Positions 42,946 through 51,508 of a stretch of DNA of 64,000 bases are shown in pieces. The notes under the pieces were generated by a model, which saw only the letters and a list, made by a program, of their open reading frames with translations, was not told the origin of the DNA and searched no databases. Location of the stretch: contig JAMPGX010000004.1 in assembly GCA_023663725.1 (NCBI GenBank), positions 116,670 through 180,669 of the forward strand, given 5' to 3'. Origin of the DNA: a bacterium. GTDB lineage: Bacteria > Bacillota > Clostridia > Lachnospirales > Lachnospiraceae. How positions within the stretch are numbered: position 1 is the first letter of the stretch; the number at the start of each line of letters is the position of its first letter. A program made the translations under genes and the position numbers.

Positions 42946-43863
42946 ATGAGAATATTGATTACAGGGGCAACTAGTATGATAGGGTTGTCGCTCTGCGAAA
43001 GGCTAAGTAAAGGAAATAACCAAATTATTGCAGTTGTGAGGAAAAATTCTCTCAAGGCGAATAAACTGCCCCAAACAGATAATATGAAAATTGTTAAGTG
43101 TGACATGAAGGATTATTCCCTTTTGAGTGAAATGAATATAGAAAAACTTGATTCTGCTGTTTTGTTGGCGTGGAATGGAACTAGAGGTTCTGAGCGAAAC
43201 AATGTAGATCTGCAACGAAGTAATTATGAAGCAAGTATGACTGTTTTACAGCAGTTGGTGCAGATGAAATGCAAAAGTATTATTACAGCAGGTTCTCAAG
43301 CAGAGTATGGGCCATGGCATAGCCCAGAAAAGTTGAAAGAAACAGCAAAAGCCACCCCTAATACTGAATATGGAAAGAGTAAGCTAAAGTTTTACGAGGA
43401 TGCTAAAGAAATTTGTAATGCAAATGGAGTGAGATTGACGGAACCCAGATTTTTTAGTTTATATGGTCCCAATGATTTTGAGGGAACAATGGTTATATCA
43501 ATATTAAAGAAGATGCTGGCGGGGGAAAGCTGCGATTTGACACAATGTGTTCAACTGTGGGATTTCTTGTACATTGATGATGCTATTGAAGGACTAATAA
43601 AATTGATTGAAACCCAAGAAGCATTTGGCATTTATAATTTTGGTTACGGAGAGAAGGAATCTGTTTCCCTGAAGAAATATATTCAAAAGATGTATCAAAT
43701 CACGAACAGCACTAGTGTATTGAATTATGGCACAATACCATACCCTGAGTCGGGAATAGTTAATGCTAACCCTTGTGTGGATAAGCTGAAAAGTCTTGGC
43801 TGGGAACCACGAGTCAGCTTTGAAGAGGGGATACAAGAGATTATTAAGACACTTAAAGTATAA
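42946..43863 (+). CDS. Nucleotide-sugar reductase/epimerase (extended SDR)
   Basis: The 305 residues start MRILITGATSMIGLSLCERL (SDR glycine motif), then SIITAGSQAEYGPWHSPEKL and NTEYGKSKLKFYEDA, with Y-G-K-S-K as YxxxK, RFFSLYGPNDFEG and DFLYIDDAIEG. It resembles the RfbJ/abequose-synthase or tyvelose-pathway reductases that finish CDP-dideoxyhexoses. It follows the transketolase pair and is followed by a GT2. It may reduce the keto product left by the dehydrase or transketolase step. Confidence 0.82.
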   Translation: MRILITGATSMIGLSLCERLSKGNNQIIAVVRKNSLKANKLPQTDNMKIVKCDMKDYSLLSEMNIEKLDSAVLLAWNGTRGSERNNVDLQRSNYEASMTVLQQLVQMKCKSIITAGSQAEYGPWHSPEKLKETAKATPNTEYGKSKLKFYEDAKEICNANGVRLTEPRFFSLYGPNDFEGTMVISILKKMLAGESCDLTQCVQLWDFLYIDDAIEGLIKLIETQEAFGIYNFGYGEKESVSLKKYIQKMYQITNSTSVLNYGTIPYPESGIVNANPCVDKLKSLGWEPRVSFEEGIQEIIKTLKV

Positions 43864-43890
43864 TGACTTGCGAATGTATAGGTGGAGGAC

Positions 43891-44841
43891 ATGAAAAAAA
43901 TAAGCATACTAATACCTTGCTATAATGAAGAAGAAAATGTGGAGCCAATGAGTGTAGCGATAGAGAGTATTTTTACGCAAGCGCTTCCACAGTATAAATA
44001 TGAATTGGTTTTTATTGACAATGATTCGACAGATGGAACAAGAGATAAGCTGCGAACGATATGTAGTAACAATAAGAAGGTAAAAGTGATATTTAATGTG
44101 AAAAACTTTGGACAATTTAATTCGCCTTATTATGGTATGCTCCAGACAACTGGAGATTGCACGATATTTATGTGTTGCGACTTTCAGGATCCGGTAGAAA
44201 TGATTCCGGAATTTGTAGAAAAATGGGAAAGTGGATATAAAATAGTATGTGCAATAAAAAAGACCAGTAAAGAAAATAAAGTAATGCGCTTTTTGAGGAC
44301 GTGTTACTATAAGCTGATCAGAAAATTCTCAGATATTGAGCAGATTGAGCATTTTACAGGATTTGGCTTATATGATAAAAGTTTTATAAACGTGTTGCGC
44401 GAATTGGGGGATTCCACACCTTTTTTAAGAGGTATTGTGGCTGAATTGGGCTTTAAGAGAATAGACATACCATATGAACAGCAAAAGCGTAGAGCAGGGA
44501 AGACACATAATAATTGGGCAACACTTTATGATGCGGCAATGTTGAGTTTTACATCCTACACAAAGGTTGGCTTGAGAATTGCAACCATTATGGGATTTAT
44601 AATAGCAAGTATAAGTATTGGCTTGGCTATAGTGTATCTGATTTTAAAGTTAATTTACTGGGACAGATTTGTAGCAGGGATGACGCCGCTCTTGCTGGCG
44701 GTTTTGATATTAGGGTCGTTGCAACTATTTTTTATTGGTTTTTTAGGCGAGTATGTGTTAAGTATAAACAAGAGGGTCATGAATAGGCCATTGGTTATCG
44801 AGGAAGAACGATTGAACTTTGATATGGAGCAGGAGGAATAA
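43891..44841 (+). CDS. Polyprenyl-phosphate glycosyltransferase (GtrB/DPM1-like GT2)
   Basis: The 316 residues have MKKISILIPCYNEEENVEPM, FIDNDSTDGTRDKL, CCDFQDPVEMIPEF (D-x-x-D type metal site) and ERAGKTHNN-like KRRAGKTHNNWATLYDAA, then two C-terminal membrane helices (IMGFIIASISIGLAIVYLIL and PLLLAVLILGSLQLFFIGFL). This is the GtrB/ArnC layout: it loads a sugar on undecaprenyl phosphate for transfer outside the membrane. GtrA (51509) and the GT-C-like protein (36663) could be the flippase and final transferase. The ATG is preceded by AGGTGGAGGAC. Confidence 0.9.
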   Translation: MKKISILIPCYNEEENVEPMSVAIESIFTQALPQYKYELVFIDNDSTDGTRDKLRTICSNNKKVKVIFNVKNFGQFNSPYYGMLQTTGDCTIFMCCDFQDPVEMIPEFVEKWESGYKIVCAIKKTSKENKVMRFLRTCYYKLIRKFSDIEQIEHFTGFGLYDKSFINVLRELGDSTPFLRGIVAELGFKRIDIPYEQQKRRAGKTHNNWATLYDAAMLSFTSYTKVGLRIATIMGFIIASISIGLAIVYLILKLIYWDRFVAGMTPLLLAVLILGSLQLFFIGFLGEYVLSINKRVMNRPLVIEEERLNFDMEQEE

Positions 44842-44842
44842 T

Positions 44843-45907
44843 ATGTTGGATCTTACTTTTTATTGTGGGAAACGAGTTTTGGTTACCGGACATACAGGTT
44901 TTAAGGGATCATGGATGTGTCAGTTGTTGCTAATGGCGGGGGCATCTGTGACAGGTTATGCGTTGGCCGCTCCTACAACTCCGAGCCTGTATGATATGTG
45001 TCGTCTGGGAGAGCAGATGAATTCTGTAATTGGTGATATCCGTGATCTGCAACATATGAAGTCTGTATTTGCCGACATACAGCCAGAGATTGTAATACAC
45101 ATGGCAGCACAGCCGATTGTGCGTGAATCCTACAAAGATCCGGTATATACTTATGAAACTAATGTTATGGGAACAGTAAATGTGCTGGAGTGTGTTAGAA
45201 GTATATCTTCTGTAAGCTCTTTTCTGAATGTAACTACTGACAAGGTATATCTGAACAGGGAGTGGGAATGGGGCTATCGCGAAAACGAGGAATTGAACGG
45301 CTATGATCCATATTCCAATTCAAAATCGTGCTCTGAGTTAGTGACCAGCAGCTATAAAAATTCTTTCTTTTTGGATAGCAATGTGAGAATCTCTACTGCG
45401 AGGGCAGGAAATGTTATTGGTGGAGGAGATTTTGCTACAGATAGGATTATTCCTGACTGTGTGCGCGCTGCGCAAAAGGGCGAGAATATTATTGTGAGGA
45501 ATCCTTTTTCCACACGACCGTATGAGCATGTACTTGAACCGATTGCCGCATATCTGTTAATTGCTCAGGCACAATATCAAGACAGAATATATGAGGGAAG
45601 TTATAATGTAGGTCCGGATGATGCCGATTGTTGGACTACTGGCAATCTGGTAGATTTATTTTGCGAAAAATGGAACAGGGCTACGGGACAAAACCTTAAG
45701 CGTATTGATCAATATGATGGTGGTCCCCATGAAGCTAATTTTTTAAAACTGGACTGCTCTAAACTAAAGTCGGTATTAGGCTGGAGGCCCAGATGGAATG
45801 TGGAGACTGCGATGGAGAAGATTGTGGAATGGTCACAGGTATATTTGGAGAATGGAGATGTCTCAGCTTGCATGAGAAAACAGATTGGAGAATTTCTTGG
45901 TGTATAG
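44843..45907 (+). CDS. rfbG: CDP-glucose 4,6-dehydratase
   Basis: The 354 residues carry KRVLVTGHTGFKGSWMCQLL, the CDP-glucose 4,6-dehydratase opening, then HMAAQPIVRESYKDP, NVTTDKVYLNREWEWGYREN and PYSNSKSCSEL (Y-S-N-S-K is YxxxK). RAGNVIGGGDFATDRIIPD follows. It converts CDP-glucose from RfbF to CDP-4-keto-6-deoxyglucose, the substrate of RfbH. In most clusters rfbG lies between rfbF and rfbH; here it is five genes downstream of rfbF. The ATG has AGGAGGAATAAT upstream and overlaps no other gene. Confidence 0.95.
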   Translation: MLDLTFYCGKRVLVTGHTGFKGSWMCQLLLMAGASVTGYALAAPTTPSLYDMCRLGEQMNSVIGDIRDLQHMKSVFADIQPEIVIHMAAQPIVRESYKDPVYTYETNVMGTVNVLECVRSISSVSSFLNVTTDKVYLNREWEWGYRENEELNGYDPYSNSKSCSELVTSSYKNSFFLDSNVRISTARAGNVIGGGDFATDRIIPDCVRAAQKGENIIVRNPFSTRPYEHVLEPIAAYLLIAQAQYQDRIYEGSYNVGPDDADCWTTGNLVDLFCEKWNRATGQNLKRIDQYDGGPHEANFLKLDCSKLKSVLGWRPRWNVETAMEKIVEWSQVYLENGDVSACMRKQIGEFLGV

Positions 45908-45950
45908 ATATTTTTTGAATAAGATTTAGCACGGAAAAATCTTGCTTTTT

Positions 45951-45960
45951 TGTGTATAAT
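45951..45960 (+). promoter_or_regulatory. Extended -10 promoter candidate for gmd
   Basis: TGTGTATAAT with the TATAAT at 45955-45960, 52 bases before the gmd ATG. No good -35 box at 16-18 bases (CGGAAA at 45932); the TG at the extended position may compensate. Confidence 0.35.
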
Positions 45961-46012
45961 AGTATATGATATAGTCGTGTTTACACAATATTCACAGGAA
46001 AGGCGATTTGTT

Positions 46013-47065
46013 ATGAAAAAAGCACTTATAACAGGTATTACAGGCCAGGACGGATCTTATTTAGCGGAGTTTTTGCTTGAAAAAGGCTATGAAGTCCATG
46101 GAATTACGAGGAGAGCATCAATCTCAAATACTTCAAGAATTGATCATTTACTGGCAAACAACTCGATCACTCTTCATGATGGAGATTTATCTGACACTTC
46201 TTCTATTACAAACATTATTGCCTTGGTTCAGCCAGATGAGATATATAATCTTGCAGCGCAGTCCCATGTTCAGGTATCTTTTGATGTACCAGAGTATTCG
46301 GGAGATGTGGATGCGATCGGTGTTTTGCGTATTTTGGAGGCGGTGCGAATCCTTGGACTTGCCTCCAAAACCAAGATATATCAGGCATCTACATCGGAAC
46401 TGTATGGTAAAGTTGAGGAAGTACCTCAAAAGGAGACAACGCCGTTTCATCCGTACAGTCCCTATGCTGTCGCGAAGCAATATGGATTTTGGATTGTCAA
46501 GGAGTATCGTGAAGCGTATGGAATGTTTGCGGTGAATGGTATTTTATTTAATCATGAATCGGAAAGACGCGGCGAGAATTTTGTGACTAGAAAAATTACT
46601 CTCGCAGCGGGTAGGATTGCGGAAGGCATTCAGGATCATCTTGAGTTAGGAAACATGGATTCTCTTCGGGACTGGGGATATGCTAAAGATTACGTGGAGT
46701 GTATGTGGATGATTTTGCAGCATGACACACCGGAAGACTTTGTGATTGCGACTGGCGAGCAGCATACAGTTAGAGATTTTACAGAGAGAGCATTTCAGGC
46801 TAATGGTATTGAGATTCGATGGGAAGGCTCTGGAGTGGATGAGAAGGGATATGATAAATCTACTGGAAAGATGCTTGTATGTGTTAATCCAGCTTGGTTT
46901 AGACCTACAGATGTAGACAATCTCTGGGGAGATCCTACAAAGGCCAAGACCATTCTGGGGTGGAATCCGCAGAAGACCACATATGCGGAACTGGTAGAGA
47001 TTATGGCAAAACATGACAGGGCCTTGGCTAAAAGGGAAGCTGCATTAGGGGCTGTACAGAAATAA
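46013..47065 (+). CDS. gmd: GDP-mannose 4,6-dehydratase
   Basis: The 350 residues match the usual length and motifs: [77 protein letters not shown] (catalytic Y-x-x-x-K), [20 protein letters not shown] and [20 protein letters not shown]. It makes GDP-4-keto-6-deoxymannose from GDP-mannose, supplied by ManC at 49037. The frame is open from 45950, but the ATG at 46013 follows AGGAAAGGCGATTTGTT and begins the first strand. Confidence 0.97.
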   Translation: MKKALITGITGQDGSYLAEFLLEKGYEVHGITRRASISNTSRIDHLLANNSITLHDGDLSDTSSITNIIALVQPDEIYNLAAQSHVQVSFDVPEYSGDVDAIGVLRILEAVRILGLASKTKIYQASTSELYGKVEEVPQKETTPFHPYSPYAVAKQYGFWIVKEYREAYGMFAVNGILFNHESERRGENFVTRKITLAAGRIAEGIQDHLELGNMDSLRDWGYAKDYVECMWMILQHDTPEDFVIATGEQHTVRDFTERAFQANGIEIRWEGSGVDEKGYDKSTGKMLVCVNPAWFRPTDVDNLWGDPTKAKTILGWNPQKTTYAELVEIMAKHDRALAKREAALGAVQK

Positions 47066-47080
47066 TTGTATTATAGGATA

Positions 47081-47111
47081 AAAGGGATTCATTTTGGGAA
47101 TCCCTTTTTTG
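47081..47111 (+). terminator. Rho-independent terminator after gmd
   Basis: AAAGGGATTC (47081-47090) pairs perfectly with GAATCCCTTT (47098-47107) around a seven-base loop and ends in TTT. It lies between gmd and rmd, so the two may be partly uncoupled. Confidence 0.85.
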
Positions 47112-47180
47112 CAATAGCGTAGTTGGATATGGTTTCCTAGTAGTATCGCAAGCTGGCTCGCGATATGCAGGGGTATAAAG

Positions 47181-48128
47181 ATGAAAAAAGCACTTGTCAT
47201 TGGTGCGGCGGGTTTTGTGGGAAATTATTTGATTCGTGAGTTATATGCGAATGAAATAGAAGTATATGCCACGAAACTCTCACGCAATAAATTTGATACA
47301 CCATATGCGAAGATATTTGAACTGGATATTATGGACAAAGAAGCTATCGCTAACCTACTGTTCAAAATACAGCCGGACTATATTTTTCATCTTGCTGCTC
47401 AAAGTTCGGGAGGACTGGCATGGAAAAATCCAACACTTACAGTAGACGTAAATATTAAAGGTAGCATTAATGTCATGGATGCTGTGCGGGAACTGTTTTA
47501 TAAGCCCAGACTCCTGCTAACTGGTTCGGGAGAAGAATATGGCCATATTCTTCCAGGTGAGACTCCAATAGGTGAAGATAACGCTTTGCGCCCAGGAAAT
47601 ATATATGCTGCTACCAAGGCATGCCAGAACATGATAGGAAACATCTATTCTAAAGCCTATGATATGGAACTGATGATGGTGCGCGCTTTTAACCATATTG
47701 GTCCTGGCCAGGAACCATTATTTGTAGTTTCCGATTTCTGTAAACAGGTTGCGGAGATCGAAAAGGGGATACGTGAACCCGTTATGTTAGTCGGAAACCT
47801 GGCGGCAAAGCGTGATTTTACAGATGTGCGGGATGTGGTTAGAGCATATGTGATGTTGATTTCGCGTGGGGTGGCAGGTGAGACATACAATGTGGGAAGT
47901 GGCAATGCTATTGAAATCCGTCAGATACTTGATTTGATTATTTCCATGTCAAATAAGACAATCAGGGTTGAGATTGATCCAAATAAGATCAGGCCTGTAG
48001 ATGCACCGATTATTGAGGCTGATATAACAAAGATAAATCAATTAACTGGATGGAAACCACAGATACCTTTGGAGCAAACTATAAGTGAGACGTTGGATTA
48101 TTGGCGAGAACGTGTGCAGGGGGTGTGA
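47181..48128 (+). CDS. rmd: GDP-6-deoxy-D-mannose (GDP-D-rhamnose) reductase
   Basis: The 315 residues start MKKALVIGAAGFVGNYLIRE, then YIFHLAAQSSGGLAWKNP, LLTGSGEEYGHI, NIYAATKACQNM (Y-A-A-T-K), RAFNHIGPGQEP and AKRDFTDVRDVVRAYVML. This is the Rmd group, which reduces GDP-4-keto-6-deoxymannose to GDP-D-rhamnose. It follows gmd by 115 bases across a terminator. GDP-fucose synthase would look different, so D-rhamnose is the more likely product. Its stop overlaps the start of the AraC-type gene (TGATG). Confidence 0.85.
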   Translation: MKKALVIGAAGFVGNYLIRELYANEIEVYATKLSRNKFDTPYAKIFELDIMDKEAIANLLFKIQPDYIFHLAAQSSGGLAWKNPTLTVDVNIKGSINVMDAVRELFYKPRLLLTGSGEEYGHILPGETPIGEDNALRPGNIYAATKACQNMIGNIYSKAYDMELMMVRAFNHIGPGQEPLFVVSDFCKQVAEIEKGIREPVMLVGNLAAKRDFTDVRDVVRAYVMLISRGVAGETYNVGSGNAIEIRQILDLIISMSNKTIRVEIDPNKIRPVDAPIIEADITKINQLTGWKPQIPLEQTISETLDYWRERVQGV

Positions 48129-49021
48129 TGCTTGTGGAGAAAGATAATTTGTTTTGGACAAATGAGATGACTGAATCAAACAGAAAGCTGCATTCTCCCA
48201 GTTGTTTTGCAAGGCAGAACCTGCTATATGTACAAGAGGCGGGGACGCTGCAGAGTTTGCAACCTCATAGATGTATTAGGGAAGGTTTGGACTCTTTTCT
48301 GATTATGGCAGTACTTGAGGGAGAAGGTACACTTGATATAGCTGGAGAAAAAATCCATATTAAAGCAGGAGACTGTGCATGGATCGATTGTATGCAGCAT
48401 TATGAGCATATTAGTGATGAGTCTGCGGCGTGGCGTCTTGCGTGGGTGCATTTTAATGGGCAGAGCGCAAGGAGTTTTTATAACCTATATCTAAAATACA
48501 ACAGGAACCAGAATGTTGTGTCAATATCGGATCTGGAAGAAGTGGAAAAGATTATCATAGAACTGAGAGAGAAACAGCAGGAGAGGAATCCGCTGACGGA
48601 ATTGGGGTGCGGCGAGTTGCTCCTACACTTAGTAAATGTGGTGCTGGGGAAGGTTGCCAATGTTTTTTCGCTAAATAGTGATAGTGAGAGACAGACAGCA
48701 GGAGAGCTTAGGAACTTTATCAATGATCAATATGTGGAAGCGAATATAATTGGGCTTTTAACAGATGAATTTTCTGGGAATGTCAATGAATTGAATGAGA
48801 TATTTAACAAGGAGTACGGCATAAATGTGGAAGAATATATAGACAATCGCCGATATAATGCTGCGAAAGAGTTGCTTCGTTTTAGTGTAAAACCAATGGA
48901 AGACATTGCCAGAGAATCTGGTCTTGGAGATATAACCACAATGCAAAAGCTGTTCTGTGAGAATGAGGGGATGCCAGCGGAGGAATATCGCCGAAAATGG
49001 GCCGGCTGGGTCAGAAACTAA
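48128..49021 (+). CDS. AraC-family transcriptional regulator with N-terminal cupin
   Basis: The 297 residues have a cupin-like sensor half (IMAVLEGEGTLDIAGEKIHI and GDCAWIDCMQHYEHISDE) and a C-terminal AraC DNA-binding domain with two HTH units. These are FNKEYGINVEEYIDNRRYNAAKELL in two parts, and DIARESGLGDITTMQKLFCE with EYRRKW at the end. The first HTH is somewhat diverged from typical AraC proteins. It overlaps rmd by one base (TGATG) and precedes manC by 15 bases, so it is co-transcribed with the GDP-rhamnose genes. It may respond to a sugar and regulate this locus. Confidence 0.85.
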   Translation: MLVEKDNLFWTNEMTESNRKLHSPSCFARQNLLYVQEAGTLQSLQPHRCIREGLDSFLIMAVLEGEGTLDIAGEKIHIKAGDCAWIDCMQHYEHISDESAAWRLAWVHFNGQSARSFYNLYLKYNRNQNVVSISDLEEVEKIIIELREKQQERNPLTELGCGELLLHLVNVVLGKVANVFSLNSDSERQTAGELRNFINDQYVEANIIGLLTDEFSGNVNELNEIFNKEYGINVEEYIDNRRYNAAKELLRFSVKPMEDIARESGLGDITTMQKLFCENEGMPAEEYRRKWAGWVRN

Positions 49022-49036
49022 TTGGAGGAAGAGATA

Positions 49037-50353
49037 ATGAATATAATTTTACTGTCGGGTGGAAGTGGAAAGAGGTTATGGCCTCTGTCTAATGATATTC
49101 GTTCTAAACAATTTATAAAAATATTTAAGTCTGAAAATAATGAATATGAGTCTATGGTACAGCGGGTTTATAGACAGATTAAGAAAATAGATGCAGGGGC
49201 AAATATTATTATTGCTACGGCTAAAACGCAAGTATCGGCTATTCATAATCAATTGGGCGATGATGTGGGTGTCAGCGTAGAACCCTGTCGAAGAGATACC
49301 TTTCCGGCGATTGCACTGGCAACGGCATATCTGCATGATATACAGGGGATACCGGAGGAGGATACAGTGGTAGTATGCCCTGTAGATCCCTTTGTGGGCG
49401 AAGATTATTTTGAGGCCTTAAAAAGATTGGATGAGCAGGCGGCAATGGGGAGGACAAATCTGGCCCTATTGGGTATTGAGCCTACTTATCCAAGTGAAAA
49501 ATACGGATATATAATCCCTTGCGGCAAAGAGCTTGTGAGCGGGGTCAGCACCTTTAAGGAGAAACCGGACAAAGAAACAGCCCAAAAATATATTTTGCAG
49601 GGGGCGCTGTGGAACGGTGGGGTTTTTGCTTACAAGCTGAAGTATGTATTGGATAAGGCACAGGAATTGATCGGTATTAAAAGGTATGAGGATATCCTTG
49701 AAAAATATGAAACATTGGAGAAAATTAGTTTTGACTATGCTGTGGTAGAGAAAGAAACAAAAATTCAGGTAATGCGTTTTGGTGGACATTGGAAAGATTT
49801 AGGCACTTGGAACACGTTTACAGAGGCTATGGATGAAAATACAATCGGTAATGTTATTCCAAATAATACTTGTGAAGATGTTCATGTTATAAACGAGTTG
49901 GACATGCCCATCTTATGTATGGGTTTAAAAAGTGTAATTGTTTCTGCCAGTCCAGAAGGAATACTTGTGGCTGATAAAGAGCAGTCGTCGTATATCAAGC
50001 CGTATGTGGATAGGCTTAATAATCAGATTATGTTTGCAGAAAAATCCTGGGGGAGTTTTCGGGTGTTGGATGTAACCATGGACAGCATGACTATTAAGGT
50101 GACTTTAAATCCGGGGCACAGGATGAATTATCATAGTCATAAATATCGAGATGAGATCTGGAATGTGATTGCTGGGCGAGGAACCGTGATTATAGATGGA
50201 GTGAAACAATCTGTGCAGTCTGGAGATGTAATTACTATGAAAGCGGGATGTAAACATACCATTATTGCTGAAACAGAGCTAAAGGTGATAGAGGCGCAGC
50301 TTGGGAGGGAGATCAGTATTCATGATAAACAGAAATTTTCATTGGATGATTGA
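49037..50353 (+). CDS. manC: Mannose-1-phosphate guanylyltransferase with cupin domain (ManC/type II)
   Basis: Makes GDP-mannose for gmd and rmd. The 438 residues have the full nucleotidyltransferase set: MNIILLSGGSGKRLWPLSND, VEPCRRDTFPAIALA, VVVCPVDPFVG, YPSEKYGYIIP, FKEKPDKETA, GALWNGGVFAY, SFDYAVVEKE and WKDLGTWNTF. The C-terminal cupin MNYHSHKYRDEIWNVIAGRG follows, corresponding to the isomerase-type half. All key positions are kept, in contrast to the paralogue at 24433. The ATG is chosen behind TTGGAGGAAGAGATA. Confidence 0.92.
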   Translation: MNIILLSGGSGKRLWPLSNDIRSKQFIKIFKSENNEYESMVQRVYRQIKKIDAGANIIIATAKTQVSAIHNQLGDDVGVSVEPCRRDTFPAIALATAYLHDIQGIPEEDTVVVCPVDPFVGEDYFEALKRLDEQAAMGRTNLALLGIEPTYPSEKYGYIIPCGKELVSGVSTFKEKPDKETAQKYILQGALWNGGVFAYKLKYVLDKAQELIGIKRYEDILEKYETLEKISFDYAVVEKETKIQVMRFGGHWKDLGTWNTFTEAMDENTIGNVIPNNTCEDVHVINELDMPILCMGLKSVIVSASPEGILVADKEQSSYIKPYVDRLNNQIMFAEKSWGSFRVLDVTMDSMTIKVTLNPGHRMNYHSHKYRDEIWNVIAGRGTVIIDGVKQSVQSGDVITMKAGCKHTIIAETELKVIEAQLGREISIHDKQKFSLDD

Positions 50354-50431
50354 TACTGGAACGGAAAAGCGCGAATGGAAGGAAATGGATTACGAAGCAA
50401 ATACCGCAACGGGGAATGAACATAATAAAAT

Positions 50432-51493
50432 GTGGGGGGGGGGCGAAACGCCGAACTTGATGTAATAAAGATTATTGCATGTTGTGCAGTTATTTGCCTT
50501 CATTATTCTACTGCTTTTTGCGGTCGCAGCATATTTAAAGGCGGTTCGGTTGCCTGTGAAGTGTTTTTTATGATTTCCGGATATCTCATGATGCCAAGTA
50601 TTAAGCCAGAAAACACAGGTATAGATGCAGTGCGGTTTATAGCGAGTAAATTAAAAAAAATATTTCCTCTATTTTTTGCATCTGCAATCATATATTATAT
50701 ACTGTATTATTGTATTAATGTTGAACAGAACACGTTTTCTTTAGCGGAAGAGTTTGAGAAAATATTTTGGGGAGGCATATTTTTAAGTGAGATTGGAATG
50801 GGAGTAGCGATAGGACCTACATGGTATATTTCGGCAATGCTTATTGGAATGTTCATTTTGTTTCCTATATTGTCAAAGACTGCTAATAACAGGTTTTTTG
50901 CATGTGTTTATGCCCCGATTATTTCTGGGTTAATATATGCCTTTTTGAAGGCCAGGTATGGGATGACACAGACTGATACATATATTATGACTGCAGATTC
51001 TGTTTTCATTGTACTTCCAAGCTTAATGAGAGGCTTAGCCGGATTAATGTTGGGGTGTTTTATATATTGCATTTCAGATTATTATCGTTTAAATTTTGAT
51101 GGATATGGATGTAAACGGAAAAGAACGTTTTTGAAATTATTGCAGTTTTTTCTGGCTTTAGTGGTTTTTGGCGGCCTTATGCAGAAAACATGTTGGTCCA
51201 GGTGGGACTTTGTGGAAATTTTTTGCTTTGTTATCATTCTTCTTATTGCAGGCATTTGTCCCTATAATATTAAGCACCAAGGTGTAAAGGAGATAATATC
51301 GTATTTAGGAAGACTTACGTTGCCTATGTACTTGTTTCAGGACGTATCGGGATATATAATGAAGATATTAGATGCTAAAGGCGTGCATAGTTATTTATTT
51401 CGCACGGTAATATTTTGGATAACACTTGTGATGATGTCGGTAATTGGTATGTACTTGACACAGAGGTGCACTGCTTGGCGAAGAAAGCTTTGA
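50432..51493 (+). CDS. Acyltransferase 3 family membrane protein (2 of 2), 5' end in a G10 tract
   Basis: The 353 residues show RNAELDVIKIIACCAVICLHY, then CEVFFMISGYLMMPSI and about ten membrane helices, the OafA-like acyltransferase 3 pattern. It probably acylates a surface sugar. The only start in this frame is a GTG (50432) at the edge of a run of ten G (50434-50443). The in-frame upstream ATGs at 50385 and 50430, with GGAAGGAA before the first, read through the tract in another frame and stop 12 codons after 50430. With eight or eleven G the ATG-started frame would join the acyltransferase. As sequenced the gene may be phase-off or weakly started. Confidence 0.82.
   Translation: MGGGRNAELDVIKIIACCAVICLHYSTAFCGRSIFKGGSVACEVFFMISGYLMMPSIKPENTGIDAVRFIASKLKKIFPLFFASAIIYYILYYCINVEQNTFSLAEEFEKIFWGGIFLSEIGMGVAIGPTWYISAMLIGMFILFPILSKTANNRFFACVYAPIISGLIYAFLKARYGMTQTDTYIMTADSVFIVLPSLMRGLAGLMLGCFIYCISDYYRLNFDGYGCKRKRTFLKLLQFFLALVVFGGLMQKTCWSRWDFVEIFCFVIILLIAGICPYNIKHQGVKEIISYLGRLTLPMYLFQDVSGYIMKILDAKGVHSYLFRTVIFWITLVMMSVIGMYLTQRCTAWRRKL
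50434..50443 (+). repeat. Homopolymer G10 tract, possible phase-variation switch
   Basis: Ten consecutive G at the very start of the acyltransferase reading frame. ATG codons at 50385 and 50430 are in frame with the enzyme only if the tract has eight or eleven G, and the ATG at 50416 only with nine or twelve. Such tracts are classic slipped-strand switches; a homopolymer sequencing error is the alternative. Confidence 0.8.
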
Positions 51494-51508
51494 TGTAGTA
51501 GAGGGATT

